A stretch of DNA of 64,000 nucleotides from Haliclona indistincta (GCA_964017065.1 OZ024791.1:8473322-8537321); one strand, 5' to 3'; numbered from the stretch's first letter, positions 9,914 to 40,631 are shown. Notes: generated from the sequence alone by a model not told the origin. Translations and numbers: made by a program.

Positions 9914-11394
9914 ATTGTTCTAGAGGAGCTTTTGTGTTTATCACAAATATTAAATATTAAATGCGCATAAATTAGCACAAATTAACAATAATAATTTGAT
10001 GCTAATTTTGATCATTTCATTTTTTCATCCACATTTTTCACTGACTTAGACACAGAGAGTGTGCACCCAGTAGCTCTTTTGGTTAGACAGCCTGCATAGA
10101 CAGCATTTTACTCCATTTACCATAATAATTATATCTTGGTAAAAGTCCTTATGCAGTAAAAGAATGACCGATGTGTGCTAGTTGCAATCTATCAGGTGCA
10201 GAACAGCGGTTCTTACAGTAAAGCATAAACCATAGAGCATAAGCTTCCAGTATAATAAAATTTCAGATATGGGGTCAATTATAATAGAAAGTCATAATAG
10301 TAATAATTTTTACTACTTAAACTTGATTACTACCTTTACTGAGATACTCATCATCTAGGGAATGTTTGCATTCATATTGGTCTAAATAATTATGCTAAAC
10401 AACAACAACAATTCTATTGCTTGATACTACACAAGTTGATGACTAAAATATACAAAATGGTGTTATTCACTATTACTTTTATAGGATAGTTTGTGTCTAT
10501 TACTATTACTTCATTTCTTTATTATAAAATTACTATTACCCATGCATGTCTGATTATATTAAGTCATGTAGAATTGTTTAATTTAAGCCATTGAATAAGA
10601 TGTGGTATATATGACTCTCTACAGTCTATCTTTTTGGACTTTGTATTATTGTACCAACTGTTCTTTAGCTTCTTTTTTACAAATTTTCATCCTCAGCTAA
10701 CTGGACCTAGTGTCACCTCTCTGGTCTATAATACAGTGCTACCTGCTTAGTAGTCAGCCCTTGACTTAATAGCATTATAGTCCTTTCATATCGGCATGCC
10801 GCATAGCTGTTAATTAAATCAAAAAACCTAATTTAATGCAGGTCATAGTCTTTACTTTGCTTCAGCTGCAAAACACTTGACATTGTCTCATCCAATGTAT
10901 AGTCATGTATGCAGTATGTAGCAGCAACTTCCTTATACCCATCTTCAGGCTGGGCTTTTTATACCCATCTTCTCTGGGTTTTAGTGCCACACAAGGCACT
11001 AAAACCTCTGGAGGCATGCCTCCAGAGCAGATCACTACAGTCTAAGTATTAATATAGCTTTCTTCGATAATCTTACAGCATTAAGTACATGTATAAGTAG
11101 TTTCATTGCTTGATAATCGGAATCATTGTTGTGAATATGATTAGAGGTGCATGAATTTAATTACTACCTAATCATTATTCAAGCTTGCTAAAAGTAAATA
11201 CAAAAACCTCCAAAAGCTACCAATTCTGGAATGCTATCACACATTTTCTGATTCTAGATGTGTAGGGCTTCTAAAAATTACTATGAACCTTAGTCCCTCC
11301 AGATGATACCAAAAGCCAAAATTTTGGCCCCAAGCTCACGGTCTACCTTGCATAATGTCTTAGAGAGTATATATACACTATCATACTTCAAGTC
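9914..11394. other. AT-rich intergenic region with palindromes
   Basis: Roughly 1.5 kb of AT-rich DNA without a supportable coding exon. The only structures I can define are the two adjacent palindromes at 10977-11027. Confidence 0.5.
10977..11027. repeat. Hairpin with 12-bp arms abutting a perfect 22-bp palindrome
   Basis: GGTTTTAGTGCC (10977-10988), a 6-base loop, then GGCACTAAAACC (10995-11006). Immediately after, and sharing base 11006, a 22-bp perfect palindrome runs to 11027 (arms CTCTGGAGGCA / TGCCTCCAGAG). The arms of both structures are exact. Confidence 0.85.
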
Positions 11395-11838
11395 TGATTA
11401 CAAGTCTCGACTTCTAGCTCTAGGCCAGCTCCCTATTTAATATGATGACCTATGATGAATTTGCTGACCTGTCTTTTTTCTCAAATCATTTCGTTCTCCG
11501 ACACCCAATTTCAATATTATGGACTTCATTTCCTTCCGCTCTGGGCTTACAAGATCTTCCTCCTCCTGGAAAATGTGCATCCTTTTTAAATCCTTCTAAT
11601 CGCTCTCGTCATTTCTACTTCTCTAGACTTCCTCGACTTTGGAACTCTCTTGATCCTATTTCAAGTAACCTCACCTTGATCAAGAGAAATTTTTTTGGCA
11701 TATCCCTTCTAAACCTTGCACTTTTCTTTTTTTCTGTCGGCTTCTAGCTCTTGCTAGTTGTCCATCAGTATCTCTATTCTATATACCTCATTTTCCTTGT
11801 TGTTCTATATCTGTGTACTGAAAAGCTTTAATAATAAT
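11395..11838 (+). mobile_element. Remnant of a non-LTR (LINE) retrotransposon, 3' end
   Basis: The plus strand encodes fragments like those at the C-terminal end of LINE reverse transcriptase proteins: SRLLALGQLP near 11406, then YDEFADLSFFSNHF and SRHFYFSRLPRLWNSL before a stop at 11745. Stops or a shift after the first segment show decay. After the stop the element ends near 11838 in a short TAATAATAATAA tail, as in CR1/L2-type LINEs with simple-repeat tails. The clade is uncertain. Confidence 0.65.
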
Positions 11839-12490
11839 AATGTACATCTGTCATAAAATTTTCCTGACGCTTATTTAGGGTAGCCTCGTCCCCAGGCCCT
11901 AAAAACAAATCGGGAAGAAGCAATTTTTAATGGACATAACGGGGGTGGATGAAAGATATAACTGAGAATTAGGGCCTAGACCTGGTCAGGTGAGTGGTGA
12001 CTGGGCTTTAGCTTATTCGGAACAGTACACTAGCATTCCGGCGTACTGGAATGTTCAATTATGAACATTTCAAAAAGTTTTTTGTGGTAGACCAAAGTAA
12101 AGATGGATGTCGACAGTGCTATTGTCGGGTCTAAGTGGATAGTCTCGTGCAGCCTGACGGATTTCATGAGACTACATGTAGATCGCGGGACTCCACTTAA
12201 TTTTTGGGGGCGGGACCAGACGAATGGCAACACTGATCGATCAGCTGTAAAAATAGTAACACTGAGATATCATCACGACAATGGCTACAATGTAACTCCT
12301 CAGGTAATTAAGAGGATGATGATAATGGTGGCTAAAATTTTCATGCTAAGTAGGATCTTTTGTTAAAGAGCAATTTTGTGATTGCAAAACTTGGTGTAAG
12401 TGAATGCAGACAATTGACATTGTGTTAGCAGCAGCATGAGCTATGATAAGTTATAGGGTAGTAAGTAAGGGCAGTAAGTGCTTCTCTTGT
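11839..12490. other. Intergenic, no gene seen
   Basis: Between the LINE remnant and the 3' end of gene C. It contains two small imperfect inverted repeats (CATTCC..GGAATG near 12034 and AATGTTCA..TGAACATT near 12049) and otherwise nothing I can identify. Confidence 0.45.
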
Positions 12491-13741
12491 TTACAGGTAC
12501 TCCCAAACTGGTGAGCTAAATGTTTTGCTTGAAGATTCTTTCTTTTTAAAGTCTCCAATTCCACACACGAATTCTCCATCCAGGAGTTGAATTGAGCACA
12601 GTGGGATCCCATTAAAAACAGCCACACCAGTTGGAGTATCTGATGAACTACCCATCAGATAGGTGACCTCGGGATAGGGAAAGACATTCATTACAGCATT
12701 GCTACTTGGCTTAGTGTGTTGTGCCGGCCGCTTGGCGGATTGGTCAACTGCCTTGGCACCATCAGTATCCTCGTGTTCTTCTGCACTATCATTGCTGCTG
12801 GTAAGCATATTGAGCATAGGCTCATTGACCTCTTGTGCTGATGATGGCTGCTCAGTCTTGACAAGATTGCTGGCACACACTACTAAGGTGTGATCAACAT
12901 GACCGCTATACTCTCCTCTTGGTTGCGGATTAAGCTTTGATGGTGTATCGCAAGCCTTACCACATACCAGCTCTTCTATTGGTGCGGTTGTGTAATTGTG
13001 ACTTGGTACTTTGCCGCAAACAATCTTCTCGATTACACTATAATTGGATTCAGTGCATTCGTAACTCGATTGAGCGTATAAGTCGTTATCGTTCTCTGGA
13101 ATGATGCTCTCGTTGGATGAGGTGCTGTAGTCTTCTGATACATCATCAAGATTTCCTTCGAAACGTATGACTTCTGCAACATCTTCTCGAACAGTGGGTA
13201 CAGGGCCTGGGATGGGAGCAGCATTGGGCCAGATATAGTCATTGACGGCTGTTACAGTTGTCACAACGATAGCCTCTATAATCTCCAACAGGAAATTATC
13301 ATCTTCAGTGTTATCTTCTGCACAAGGGCATTGTGATGACCCTGCATACATGTACACAATGATTCACTTATTAATAATAATAATCATAGATAATACAGTA
13401 CACCGTGTACTGTATTATCTATGATTATAAACCTGAAAAGGTGACGGTATGTTCTTGAAAGCGTACGTCATCAATGATGATCAATGGGATCTCTCTCCTA
13501 TAAAGATCATCGGTTGCTTCCTACAGTATTCAATTTATATGCATTATAGTGACGTATTTACACTAACAGGTGATCTTTTAAGAGCATAGTCAGCTAGCAG
13601 TACGCTGAAAAATACAAGCAGCAGAAGCGGCTCTGTCATTGTTATCATCACTAACATCAGGATGAATTGGAGCAAGATCGGCAACAGCCGATTCCACTGC
13701 TTATACTTCACATTGTCTGGTCTAGAAGATTGTTCATCCAT
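12491..13741 (-). CDS. Unknown two-helix membrane protein with acidic Cys-containing tail (gene C), ~342 aa
   Basis: Family not recognised. Exon 1 (about 13564-13741) and exon 2 (12491-13341) join in phase if the donor is GTGTAA; a nearer GTTAGT donor would break the frame. Exon 1 starts MDEQSSRPDN and has two hydrophobic helices separated by MTEP (LLPILLQFILMLVMITM and LLLLVFFSVLLADYAL), a hairpin-like membrane anchor. An upstream in-frame start near 13858 is possible. Exon 2 is acidic and Ser-rich with three related segments IEKIVCGKVPSHN, IEELVCGKACDTP and GEFVCGIGDFKKK. It also has VIRFEGNLDDVSEDY, resembling IVKFEGDSQVEYEAY of gene A. The intron contains a perfect 24-bp-arm palindrome. 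Confidence 0.55.
13380..13428. repeat. Perfect palindrome, 24-bp arms, 1-base centre
   Basis: Left arm 13380-13403 (ATAATCATAGATAATACAGT then ACAC), centre base C at 13404, right arm 13405-13428 is the exact reverse complement. It lies in the predicted intron of gene C. A 49-base perfect cruciform-capable palindrome would form a strong RNA hairpin in the pre-mRNA. Confidence 0.92.
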
Positions 13742-14257
13742 AATAAAGTGCTGTATGGTGTCAATAATAGTATTACGTAATAGGGGAATTCCCGTTAATA
13801 GAATCCCCGTTTTTTCTTTACCCAACACAATAGAGAGAACACGACAAGCTCGAGACAATAATAACGAGTGATTCGAAGCTAGCGGCTAATCGCCCGCGAA
13901 TCGTACGACGAGCGTGCGCCTCAGTCTGTCTGCCATACCTCGTTGAAAGACACAACAAGCTTTCAATTCAAACCTTGATATAGGCGCACACTGACTATAA
14001 CACCGTCTGCCTTCTGATTATCTCACTTTAGCCCTCAGAACAATACGTCTCCAGTTTTTATTTCGCTAGCTCGACTAAAAATATGTTATTGTGTCACCGT
14101 CGTCATCACGTGAAGTGATAACAAATTTTACCATCAAAATTAATTTGATAATACGGTACATTCAAACATTCATAACAATAATTCAAATTATTATAATTAG
14201 ACCAAGTCGTTATATAATATAAATAATCATTATACAATACAATGAGGATGCATCTTT
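13742..14257. other. Intergenic, no gene seen
   Basis: Upstream flank of gene C and downstream flank of gene D. Very AT-rich between 14100 and 14250. An in-frame extension of gene C to an ATG near 13858 is possible; otherwise no coding signal. Confidence 0.45.
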
Positions 14258-15079
14258 TTAATCAGTGGACGAAGGGATGGAAATATCAGAATGCAACGAG
14301 GACAGGTCGCTACTAATGTCTGCATCACATGCTTGTGATGATGGTCCATATCCACTCACAAACTGTGAGTTACTGAGGTTAACTCCTTGTAATGGAGTAA
14401 TGTATGAGAACGAAGAATCTGGTATTGATAAAGATATCGGTGGTAATGGTGAAGATGGCGGTGACAGTTCACATGGTGGATCATAGTATTGTTCGGTAGT
14501 GCTAGCATGAGAATACAGACCAGGTACAAAGTTTAGCTGGTATGTATGACTAGAAGATTGATGGAGGTTTATGTGTCTCTCTTCATATATTTCTTGAGCA
14601 AGTGGAGCTGCAGCAACAGGAGGTGGTGGAATGGCGGCTGGTAATTGAGCTGGAACAGGTGGAGGAATGACGGGTGGTACTTGAGCTGTAGCAGGTGAAG
14701 GAATGGCGGGTGGTACTTGAGCTGGAGCAGGTGGAGGAATGGCGGCTGGTACTTGAGCTGGAGCAGGTGAAGGAATGGCGGCTGGTACTTGAGCTGTAGC
14801 AGATGGTGGAATGGCGGCTGGTACTTGAGCTGGAGCAGGTGAAGGAATGGCGGCTGGTACATGTACTTGAGCTGGAGCAGGTGAAGGAATGGTGGGTGGT
14901 ACTTGAGCTGTAGCAGGTGAAGGAATGGCGGCTAGTACTTGAGCTGCTAGTGGTTCAGATGTGTCAGGTTGTCCTTTGTCTACAAAGGATAGAGGGTTCA
15001 ACAAATCTCGTTGCTGCACATCTTCTTCCCCAAGAAGACGTGTTTGATGTTTATGAAAATTGTCACCATTGGTTGCCAT
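14258..15079 (-). CDS. Unknown Pro/Ala-repeat protein (gene D), 273 aa
   Basis: A single open exon from ATG (15077-15079) to a TAA/TAG-type stop at 14258. A CAG acceptor-like site lies just upstream of the ATG, so a 5' UTR intron is likely. Residues ~45-150 are about eight tandem 12-residue repeats of the type PAAIPSPAPAQV (36 bp in DNA, 14640-14950). After the repeats the sequence is Ser/Tyr/Pro rich (HINLHQSSSHTYQLNF, CELSPPSSPLPPISLSIPD) and ends SDISIPSSTD. No signal peptide or membrane helix is visible. The repeats predict an extended polyproline-like linker; repeat number is likely polymorphic. No function assigned. Confidence 0.6.
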   Translation of the reverse strand: MATNGDNFHKHQTRLLGEEDVQQRDLLNPLSFVDKGQPDTSEPLAAQVLAAIPSPATAQVPPTIPSPAPAQVHVPAAIPSPAPAQVPAAIPPSATAQVPAAIPSPAPAQVPAAIPPPAPAQVPPAIPSPATAQVPPVIPPPVPAQLPAAIPPPPVAAAPLAQEIYEERHINLHQSSSHTYQLNFVPGLYSHASTTEQYYDPPCELSPPSSPLPPISLSIPDSSFSYITPLQGVNLSNSQFVSGYGPSSQACDADISSDLSSLHSDISIPSSTD

Positions 15080-15594
15080 TTGAATACTTTTTGCTGTTTA
15101 TAATCTGCAAAATAAATAATAATTCATGCAACTATTATTACTAATTGTGTGTGTGATAATAACTGATTTTTGTTTTTTTTTGTGTGCAGTGCTGCTTGCT
15201 CAATCTCACATAATCCAAATCCAGATCCAGAACAAATCCTGATTTGGATCAAAGGACTACCTTGTAGAGACACCAGCCAGTCCAACAAAACTCCAAACCG
15301 TTTCTCTTTATTTTGTAGTGTACATGTCTGATCAATCTAGCTACCCTGTATGCCCTCTCGTATAAAATACAAGTAGACCCTGTGCGTTCTCGGCGTGCCA
15401 TGGGTAACTATTAATGCATGCATGTGCCTAGCCTATTAGCGTTAGTTAAGTTATCTAAACTCACAGCACAAAGATAGATTTGCTCGAAGCCAGGCGGAGA
15501 AAAGGAGGAAGCCGACGTCGTCGAAGCCTAGCCACGGATGTTTACGGTTTCCGACCACACCTATTAAAAAATCAAGTGGAGGTGTGGTTCTATC
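15080..15594. promoter_or_regulatory. Divergent intergenic region between gene D and Deltex
   Basis: About 515 bp between the start codons of two divergently oriented genes; it must contain both 5' UTRs and promoters. No clear TATA box or known motif can be named. A T-rich run lies near 15165-15182. Confidence 0.4.
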
Positions 15595-17374
15595 ATGGCG
15601 ATCTCGATGGCTTATCATGCTGCTTACGTTTGGGTTTTTCAGCGTCAAGACAGAGGATACTCACCCTATCCACCACAGACGAGTGCTGATATTGAAGCTA
15701 CTTACAATACTGGTGGGAGCACTATCATTATTGGTAACCACTCTATAGATGTGAAGAAGCATGTTCAAACAAACCTCACCTCAGGTCAGTGTCATAATAT
15801 AAACACCTCTATATATCTGTCCTATTCTTCCAGGGAGATCCAGAGCCATCAGGCGGAACCCTTGTGTATCACCTCCATCATCTATAATGGCGTATTGGGA
15901 ATGGAACGATCACGGTCAAAACTTTGTCCCCTATGACATCGCCGCGACAGTGGATATTGAGACAGCTTACCTAAACAATCATACATCAGTTGATCTCTCT
16001 ACCACTCCAGCTAATATACCGTACACAATCGACTTTACTTTATCGCACCAGACACGCCATCATTACAACACAAGACGACAGATCAAGAGGATACCCCTCC
16101 TTAAACCACTGCTGAGCTACCTAGTACCACAGCAGCCATCCTTCTCTTTAGCAGCTCCAGCACCAGCAGCGATCCCTTCCCCTCACTCAGCTAACTACCT
16201 GTCACCAGTTACCTCCATCTTGTCATCAGGTGCTACACCATCAGGCTCCTCACCTAGAGGATCAAAAGCCTCGAAGACTAAATCAGCTTCAAGCAAGAAG
16301 ACTGGTACCAGAGCAGCGAGCAGTAGATCAGTACCACAGGCAACAGCAGCATCTGTTGATCCACTAGGACCGTTGGGTAGATTTGCAAAGAAAGTAACAA
16401 GTTTAAAAGATGATGGGGTAAGTGGAACATCATCATTACAAATCCTACTATTGCATCACTCTAGCCGTGTCCGATATGCATGAATCAGTTGTCTGAGGCT
16501 TCTGGATTTGAGGACGAGGCTGGACTCCCTGCGACCACGCCCACTTCCTCCTCCTCTCCTTCTTCAAATCTCTGTCAGTTACGTAAATGCAAGCACATAC
16601 TACATCAAGCCTGTTTGATAATGTTCGCCAAAAACTCACCAGATTCAAAGGTAAGAGTAACATAATGAATGTTTGTTTGACAGCAAAGTTGGACATGAAT
16701 ATGTATTTGTCACTCTCTCTCCACTTCTTTCTTCCTACCTTCCTCCATCCCTCCCTCTCCCTCCCTCCCTCTCTCCTTCCTTCCCCTCTCTGTCTTAGAA
16801 TGGTTTGCGCTGTCCAACTTGCAAGAAGATCCATGGAGTAAAGAGAGGGGACATGCCAGATGGTCAAATGACTGTGACCACCCAGAAGCACTACTCTCTC
16901 CCAGGGCACGAGGGATGCGGTGTCATCGTGATCACTTACAACTTCACACCAGGAGTCCACGTGAGCAACTAAACTCATCACGTACCTTTCACTGATCTAT
17001 CTCCTTTGCAAAATAGAATGGTGTTCGCTATAGAACAAACGGGTTCCCTCGAACTTGCTACTTACCTAATTCTGAACGTGGGAACAAGGTATTGATTGTT
17101 TATATGTTGCTAATAATGATTTTATGAATCAGCACAGGTTCTTCAGCTGCTCAAAGTAGCGTGGGAGAGAAAGCTTACCTTCACTATCGGTCAATCAGTG
17201 ACTACTGGGGCTACTAACACTATTGTGTGGAATGAGATACATCACAAGACCGAGAGCACGTCAAATGCTTCCGGACATGGTTACCCTGACCCCGCCTACC
17301 TAGACAATGTGACTGCTGAATTAGCGGCACAAGGAGTGGAGGAGGGAGATGACAGTAGTGATGATGATTTGTAG
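15595..17374 (+). CDS. DTX: Deltex E3 ubiquitin ligase (two WWE domains, RING, DTC), 476 aa
   Basis: Deltex proteins are RING E3 ligases that regulate Notch trafficking and act on ADP-ribosylated substrates. Exons: 15595-15784, 15834-16417, 16465-16650, 16799-16960, 17017-17088, 17138-17374 (1431 nt, all in phase). The first WWE domain is at ~8-75 ([14 protein letters not shown]), the second at ~98-165 ([15 protein letters not shown]). A Pro/Ser/Lys linker follows. The RING starts at ~259 with CPICMN and continues CKHILHQAC; the Deltex C-terminal domain begins [20 protein letters not shown] and contains [33 protein letters not shown] and the [12 protein letters not shown] tail. This order and the 450-620 aa family range match DTX1/2/4. 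The two WWE domains are the Notch-ankyrin binding part in this family. It ends in an acidic [11 protein letters not shown] tail. Confidence 0.95.
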
Positions 17375-17574
17375 CGTGTTACTCAACTGGAAACATTTTT
17401 GGAATTCTGTTTGCACGATGTTTACACGTGGTTATTGGTTAATTTAAATATTCGCGCCAAAGCAATAAGGTGTGGTCAAGTAACCATAGTTACCGGTTTT
17501 GGCCGGCAGTACAAGTGCTGTGAGCAGCTGCACATGCTTGCGTCTCTCTCGCTGGACGGTTGCAATACTTGAAA

Positions 17575-37722
<20,148 letters not shown>

Positions 37723-38112
37723 TTACATGTACAGTAGCTTGCTAGAGTGCTGTCTTATAAATAGTCCATCATTCCCGTAAAGTAATGGTTGACAAAACAC
37801 TTGAGCTAGTGACAATGCAGTCGAGATTGATTATTCATAACAACTAGATAGTGCTCTGGTGCACAACAACAACAACAACTCTGGTTAAGTTGCTGGGTGG
37901 ATGAATGCAGTAGAGGAACATGACACCCCTATCAGCTCACTGTGTTACTGTCCGTACTAGGAAAACAATCCTCGTAAAAGGGCGTATTATCTAAGTATCG
38001 TAATAACCATAAGAAGTCTTCCTTCTGTCATCCGCTAGTAAAGAATCTCATGAATGCAGTTACTGCTCGCCTAGTATAAGTTGTTCATTTACGGCCTAGT
38101 TGTTTATTAATA
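37723..38112. other. Intergenic between DNAH10 and the Tyr/Pro scaffold gene
   Basis: About 390 bp, tandem orientation. It should contain the dynein 3' UTR and the promoter of the next gene. I see an (AAC)n run near 37866-37880 but no other element. Confidence 0.45.
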
Positions 38113-39558
38113 ATGGCTAACCTTCCTGAAAAAACCGACAAAGGAATTCTCCCACGCAGAAGAGCGAAAGTTCCTGCAAAAAGAGCCCATTCGGTAGCTC
38201 TACCGACTCCTAACTCTTATCCATTTCCCTACGAGGTCCCTGTGCCGTTGGCGAGGAACACAAGACCAGAAGAACCGACAACCAAACAAGCTGCTGATTG
38301 TTCTCCTTTGCAACGACGATCTACTTCACAGGATTCGACACAGGAACTAGGACAAAGCAGCGGCATGGCTACGACAGCTGTATCCAAACCATCTCCTCCA
38401 TCGAGGCCGCCACGACCTAATCTCCACAGCAGCCCTACGCCTAAACCTCGCATCTCACCCCGGCCCGCAGTAAGCCCAGGTCCAGCTATTCCACCCAAAC
38501 CTCGTCCCCCACCAATGCCCAAACCAGCACTAAGGAAAGTGCAGAGTCAGGATCATGGCTTCGTGAGATCACACTCGGAAACTGTTTCAGTCCCTTCAAC
38601 AGGTAGTTCTCCTGTACCAGTGGCTCGTTCAAATTCAACAATTCACAGTAGTACTGGGATATCAGTAGCTACTCCTCCTCCTATACCAAAGAAAAGAACT
38701 GGTTCCTTTGTATCTCGGACACACAACAGCAAGTCAGCAAGTAGCCTTGAAGTATCACACAGTGCTAAGTCACCAGAAGAAAAAAAGAAACCAGTTGAGA
38801 TTGAGAGATATTCTCCTACTAAAGCAACTGAACAAGAGGAGGACAATCCGTATGAGAGCGTTGGCTTCTCAAACAAGGACAATACTTCTAGTAAAGACAA
38901 AGATCCTGAGCAAGGTGAGTATACAGTGATTGATGAAAGAGAGGAGGTAGACGATGAAGAGAACAGAGCATATGCAGAAATCGGTGACAAAGAATCAGAT
39001 GAAGAGGAGGAATATAGAGGAGATTATGAAGTGGTCAAACAACGTAGTCTTGATGAGAAAGATGAAGCAAGAGGTGACTATGAGATACTCAATGACAATG
39101 ATGATGAAGAAGAAGATCAAGACTATGTCCCCATGAACAACAGTCCAAGCGCCACTCCAGAACCACCAGCTCGGCCCCCAGTGCGACAAGCAAGACCTGC
39201 ACCCCCGGTACCCAACTTCCCTCCACCACGACCTTCGAGATCACCCCAGCCACCGCCCAAGATTGCTGTAGAAGACTCTACTCCTGTAGACGATGATGAA
39301 TACACGCCAATGAGCTTCCCGGATGAGAACACTTCAATATACGAAACTATTGATTTATCTCGCCCAATTCCTCCACCGAGGAGAAAGAAGAAAAACAAAC
39401 TAAAGCAGAAAAATTCTCTTCCAGTGGGCCGTTCTCCAAGTAACTCGTTTTCCTCCGGCTCTTCTCCTGGACATACTACGACAAAGCAAGCACAAATGCA
39501 CCAAGCATCTGCTGCAGATAGAAAACAAGACAATTATGTGACTTTGTACAAAAAGTAA
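38113..39558 (+). CDS. Multi-tyrosine, proline-rich adaptor-like protein, 481 aa, single exon
   Basis: Not assigned to a named family. It has no visible catalytic domain, signal peptide or membrane helix, and is predicted largely disordered. The N-terminal half is Pro/Arg/Ser rich with SH3-type ligands (PKPRPPPMPKPALRK, PPPIPKKR). Residues ~240-345 are acidic and hold regularly spaced tyrosines in YxxV/I/L settings: NPYESV (Y247), EYTVID (Y270), AYAEIG, DYEVVK, DYEILN. Two YxxM sites follow, DYVPMNN (Y338) and EYTPMSF (Y397), the motif bound by PI3-kinase p85 SH2 domains. A second Pro-rich block (PAPPVPNFPPPRPSRSPQPP) separates them. The C-terminus has IYETIDL, a PIPPPRRKKK ligand and YVTLYKK. 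Such a layout is that of tyrosine-kinase docking scaffolds (LAT/DOK/Gab-like in logic, not in sequence). The lack of introns is unusual here. Confidence 0.75.
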   Translation: MANLPEKTDKGILPRRRAKVPAKRAHSVALPTPNSYPFPYEVPVPLARNTRPEEPTTKQAADCSPLQRRSTSQDSTQELGQSSGMATTAVSKPSPPSRPPRPNLHSSPTPKPRISPRPAVSPGPAIPPKPRPPPMPKPALRKVQSQDHGFVRSHSETVSVPSTGSSPVPVARSNSTIHSSTGISVATPPPIPKKRTGSFVSRTHNSKSASSLEVSHSAKSPEEKKKPVEIERYSPTKATEQEEDNPYESVGFSNKDNTSSKDKDPEQGEYTVIDEREEVDDEENRAYAEIGDKESDEEEEYRGDYEVVKQRSLDEKDEARGDYEILNDNDDEEEDQDYVPMNNSPSATPEPPARPPVRQARPAPPVPNFPPPRPSRSPQPPPKIAVEDSTPVDDDEYTPMSFPDENTSIYETIDLSRPIPPPRRKKKNKLKQKNSLPVGRSPSNSFSSGSSPGHTTTKQAQMHQASAADRKQDNYVTLYKK

Positions 39559-39952
39559 CTTTGGCTGTGTAACTCAGAGATTCGCAATTTATTTCCTACA
39601 CTTGTTCATCTGTATATTGATGGTGTCTTCCGTAAGTCTCGCCTATATTTGTAATCACTTACTACTGCTCTGCATTTTTTGTGTCAAATATAGAGCGTCA
39701 CAAACTATACTAATGATATTCATTCGAACAAAAATTAATAATAATAATTTTGTAAATGACAGACTGGTTATTGTATGGATCGCTCAACTTGAGAATGTGA
39801 AAGATTTGATAAAAACATCATCCTTGTTTGTTTAAGTCCAAAACTACTCATGATCAAGTGAAATTCAATGACTTGTGAAGGAAATGAGAAATGGCATTGC
39901 TATGAGGAAATGGTGTTGCTATGTGAACAGCTGGTATTGTTATTACAACCAA
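39559..39952. other. Convergent 3' flanks, no gene seen
   Basis: The 394 bp between two convergent genes (scaffold gene and RFESD). It is AT-rich and most likely 3' UTR sequence of both. Confidence 0.5.
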
Positions 39953-40631
39953 TCATCTCTTGGTGTAGTGTAAATCCTTCCCTCTAGCAGGTAAACCTGT
40001 TCTACTAGAGTGAATCGGCACTTTGACAGCATTAGCATGTTTGCCATCTTCTTTTAAACTGTTCTCTATAAATACACGATATGGCTCCGTGTAGTAGCGG
40101 TCTGATTCCAGTTCCTGCTGGTCTTGGGAAGGGTCAGATATTTTCACCGCGACATGCTCTCCATCTCCACGGATCTGGTGCACCCTCTGCCTTCGTCCCT
40201 TTGAGCAGTTCGGTTTGATATTCCTTGGGTTCTTGGGGTCAATGGCAGTGTACAAGCTCTCTCCTGTGTCCAGTGTAATCTTGTGCTTGTGCCAGGGGCA
40301 GATCACACATGGTCGCCCATCAGAATCCTGTAGGATAGATCAGAGAGCTCTATCATAGCACTCACATGCTTTACCTCAATGTCTCCTAGTGCCAGAGGTC
40401 CTCCAGTATCTGCAAGAATTAGCCCCACCCATGATATACACACTACAATCAGGTCTCACTCTATCTACACTCACGATAGCAGAAGTGATCCAGCGCAAAC
40501 ATTGTCCCTCTGACATAGAACAAGGCTAACACGCGATCTTTCACATGGACTCTTAGCTGTTTCTTTGATCGGAGTTCTTGTAGAGTAGCCACTCGTACAA
40601 AACCGTCGTCGGCCTCACTAGTAGACGCCAT
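39953..40631 (-). CDS. RFESD: Rieske Fe-S domain-containing protein, 188 aa, three exons
   Basis: Exons 40475-40631, 40375-40409 and 39953-40327 (567 nt). The protein opens MASTSEADDGFVRVATLQEL and carries both halves of a Rieske [2Fe-2S] site: FCYHTGGPLALGDIE (Cys-x-His, with the His codon assembled across the first intron) and PCVICPWHKHKITLDTGE (Cys-x-x-His). The spacing matches human RFESD rather than ring-hydroxylating oxygenases, and there is no catalytic domain. The middle exon is only 35 nt. The C-terminal ~60 residues (ESDRYYTEPYRVFIENSLKE and on) have no function I can name. Substrate and partners of RFESD are not established. It is head-to-head with the TMEM97-like gene, 313 bp apart. 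Confidence 0.92.
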
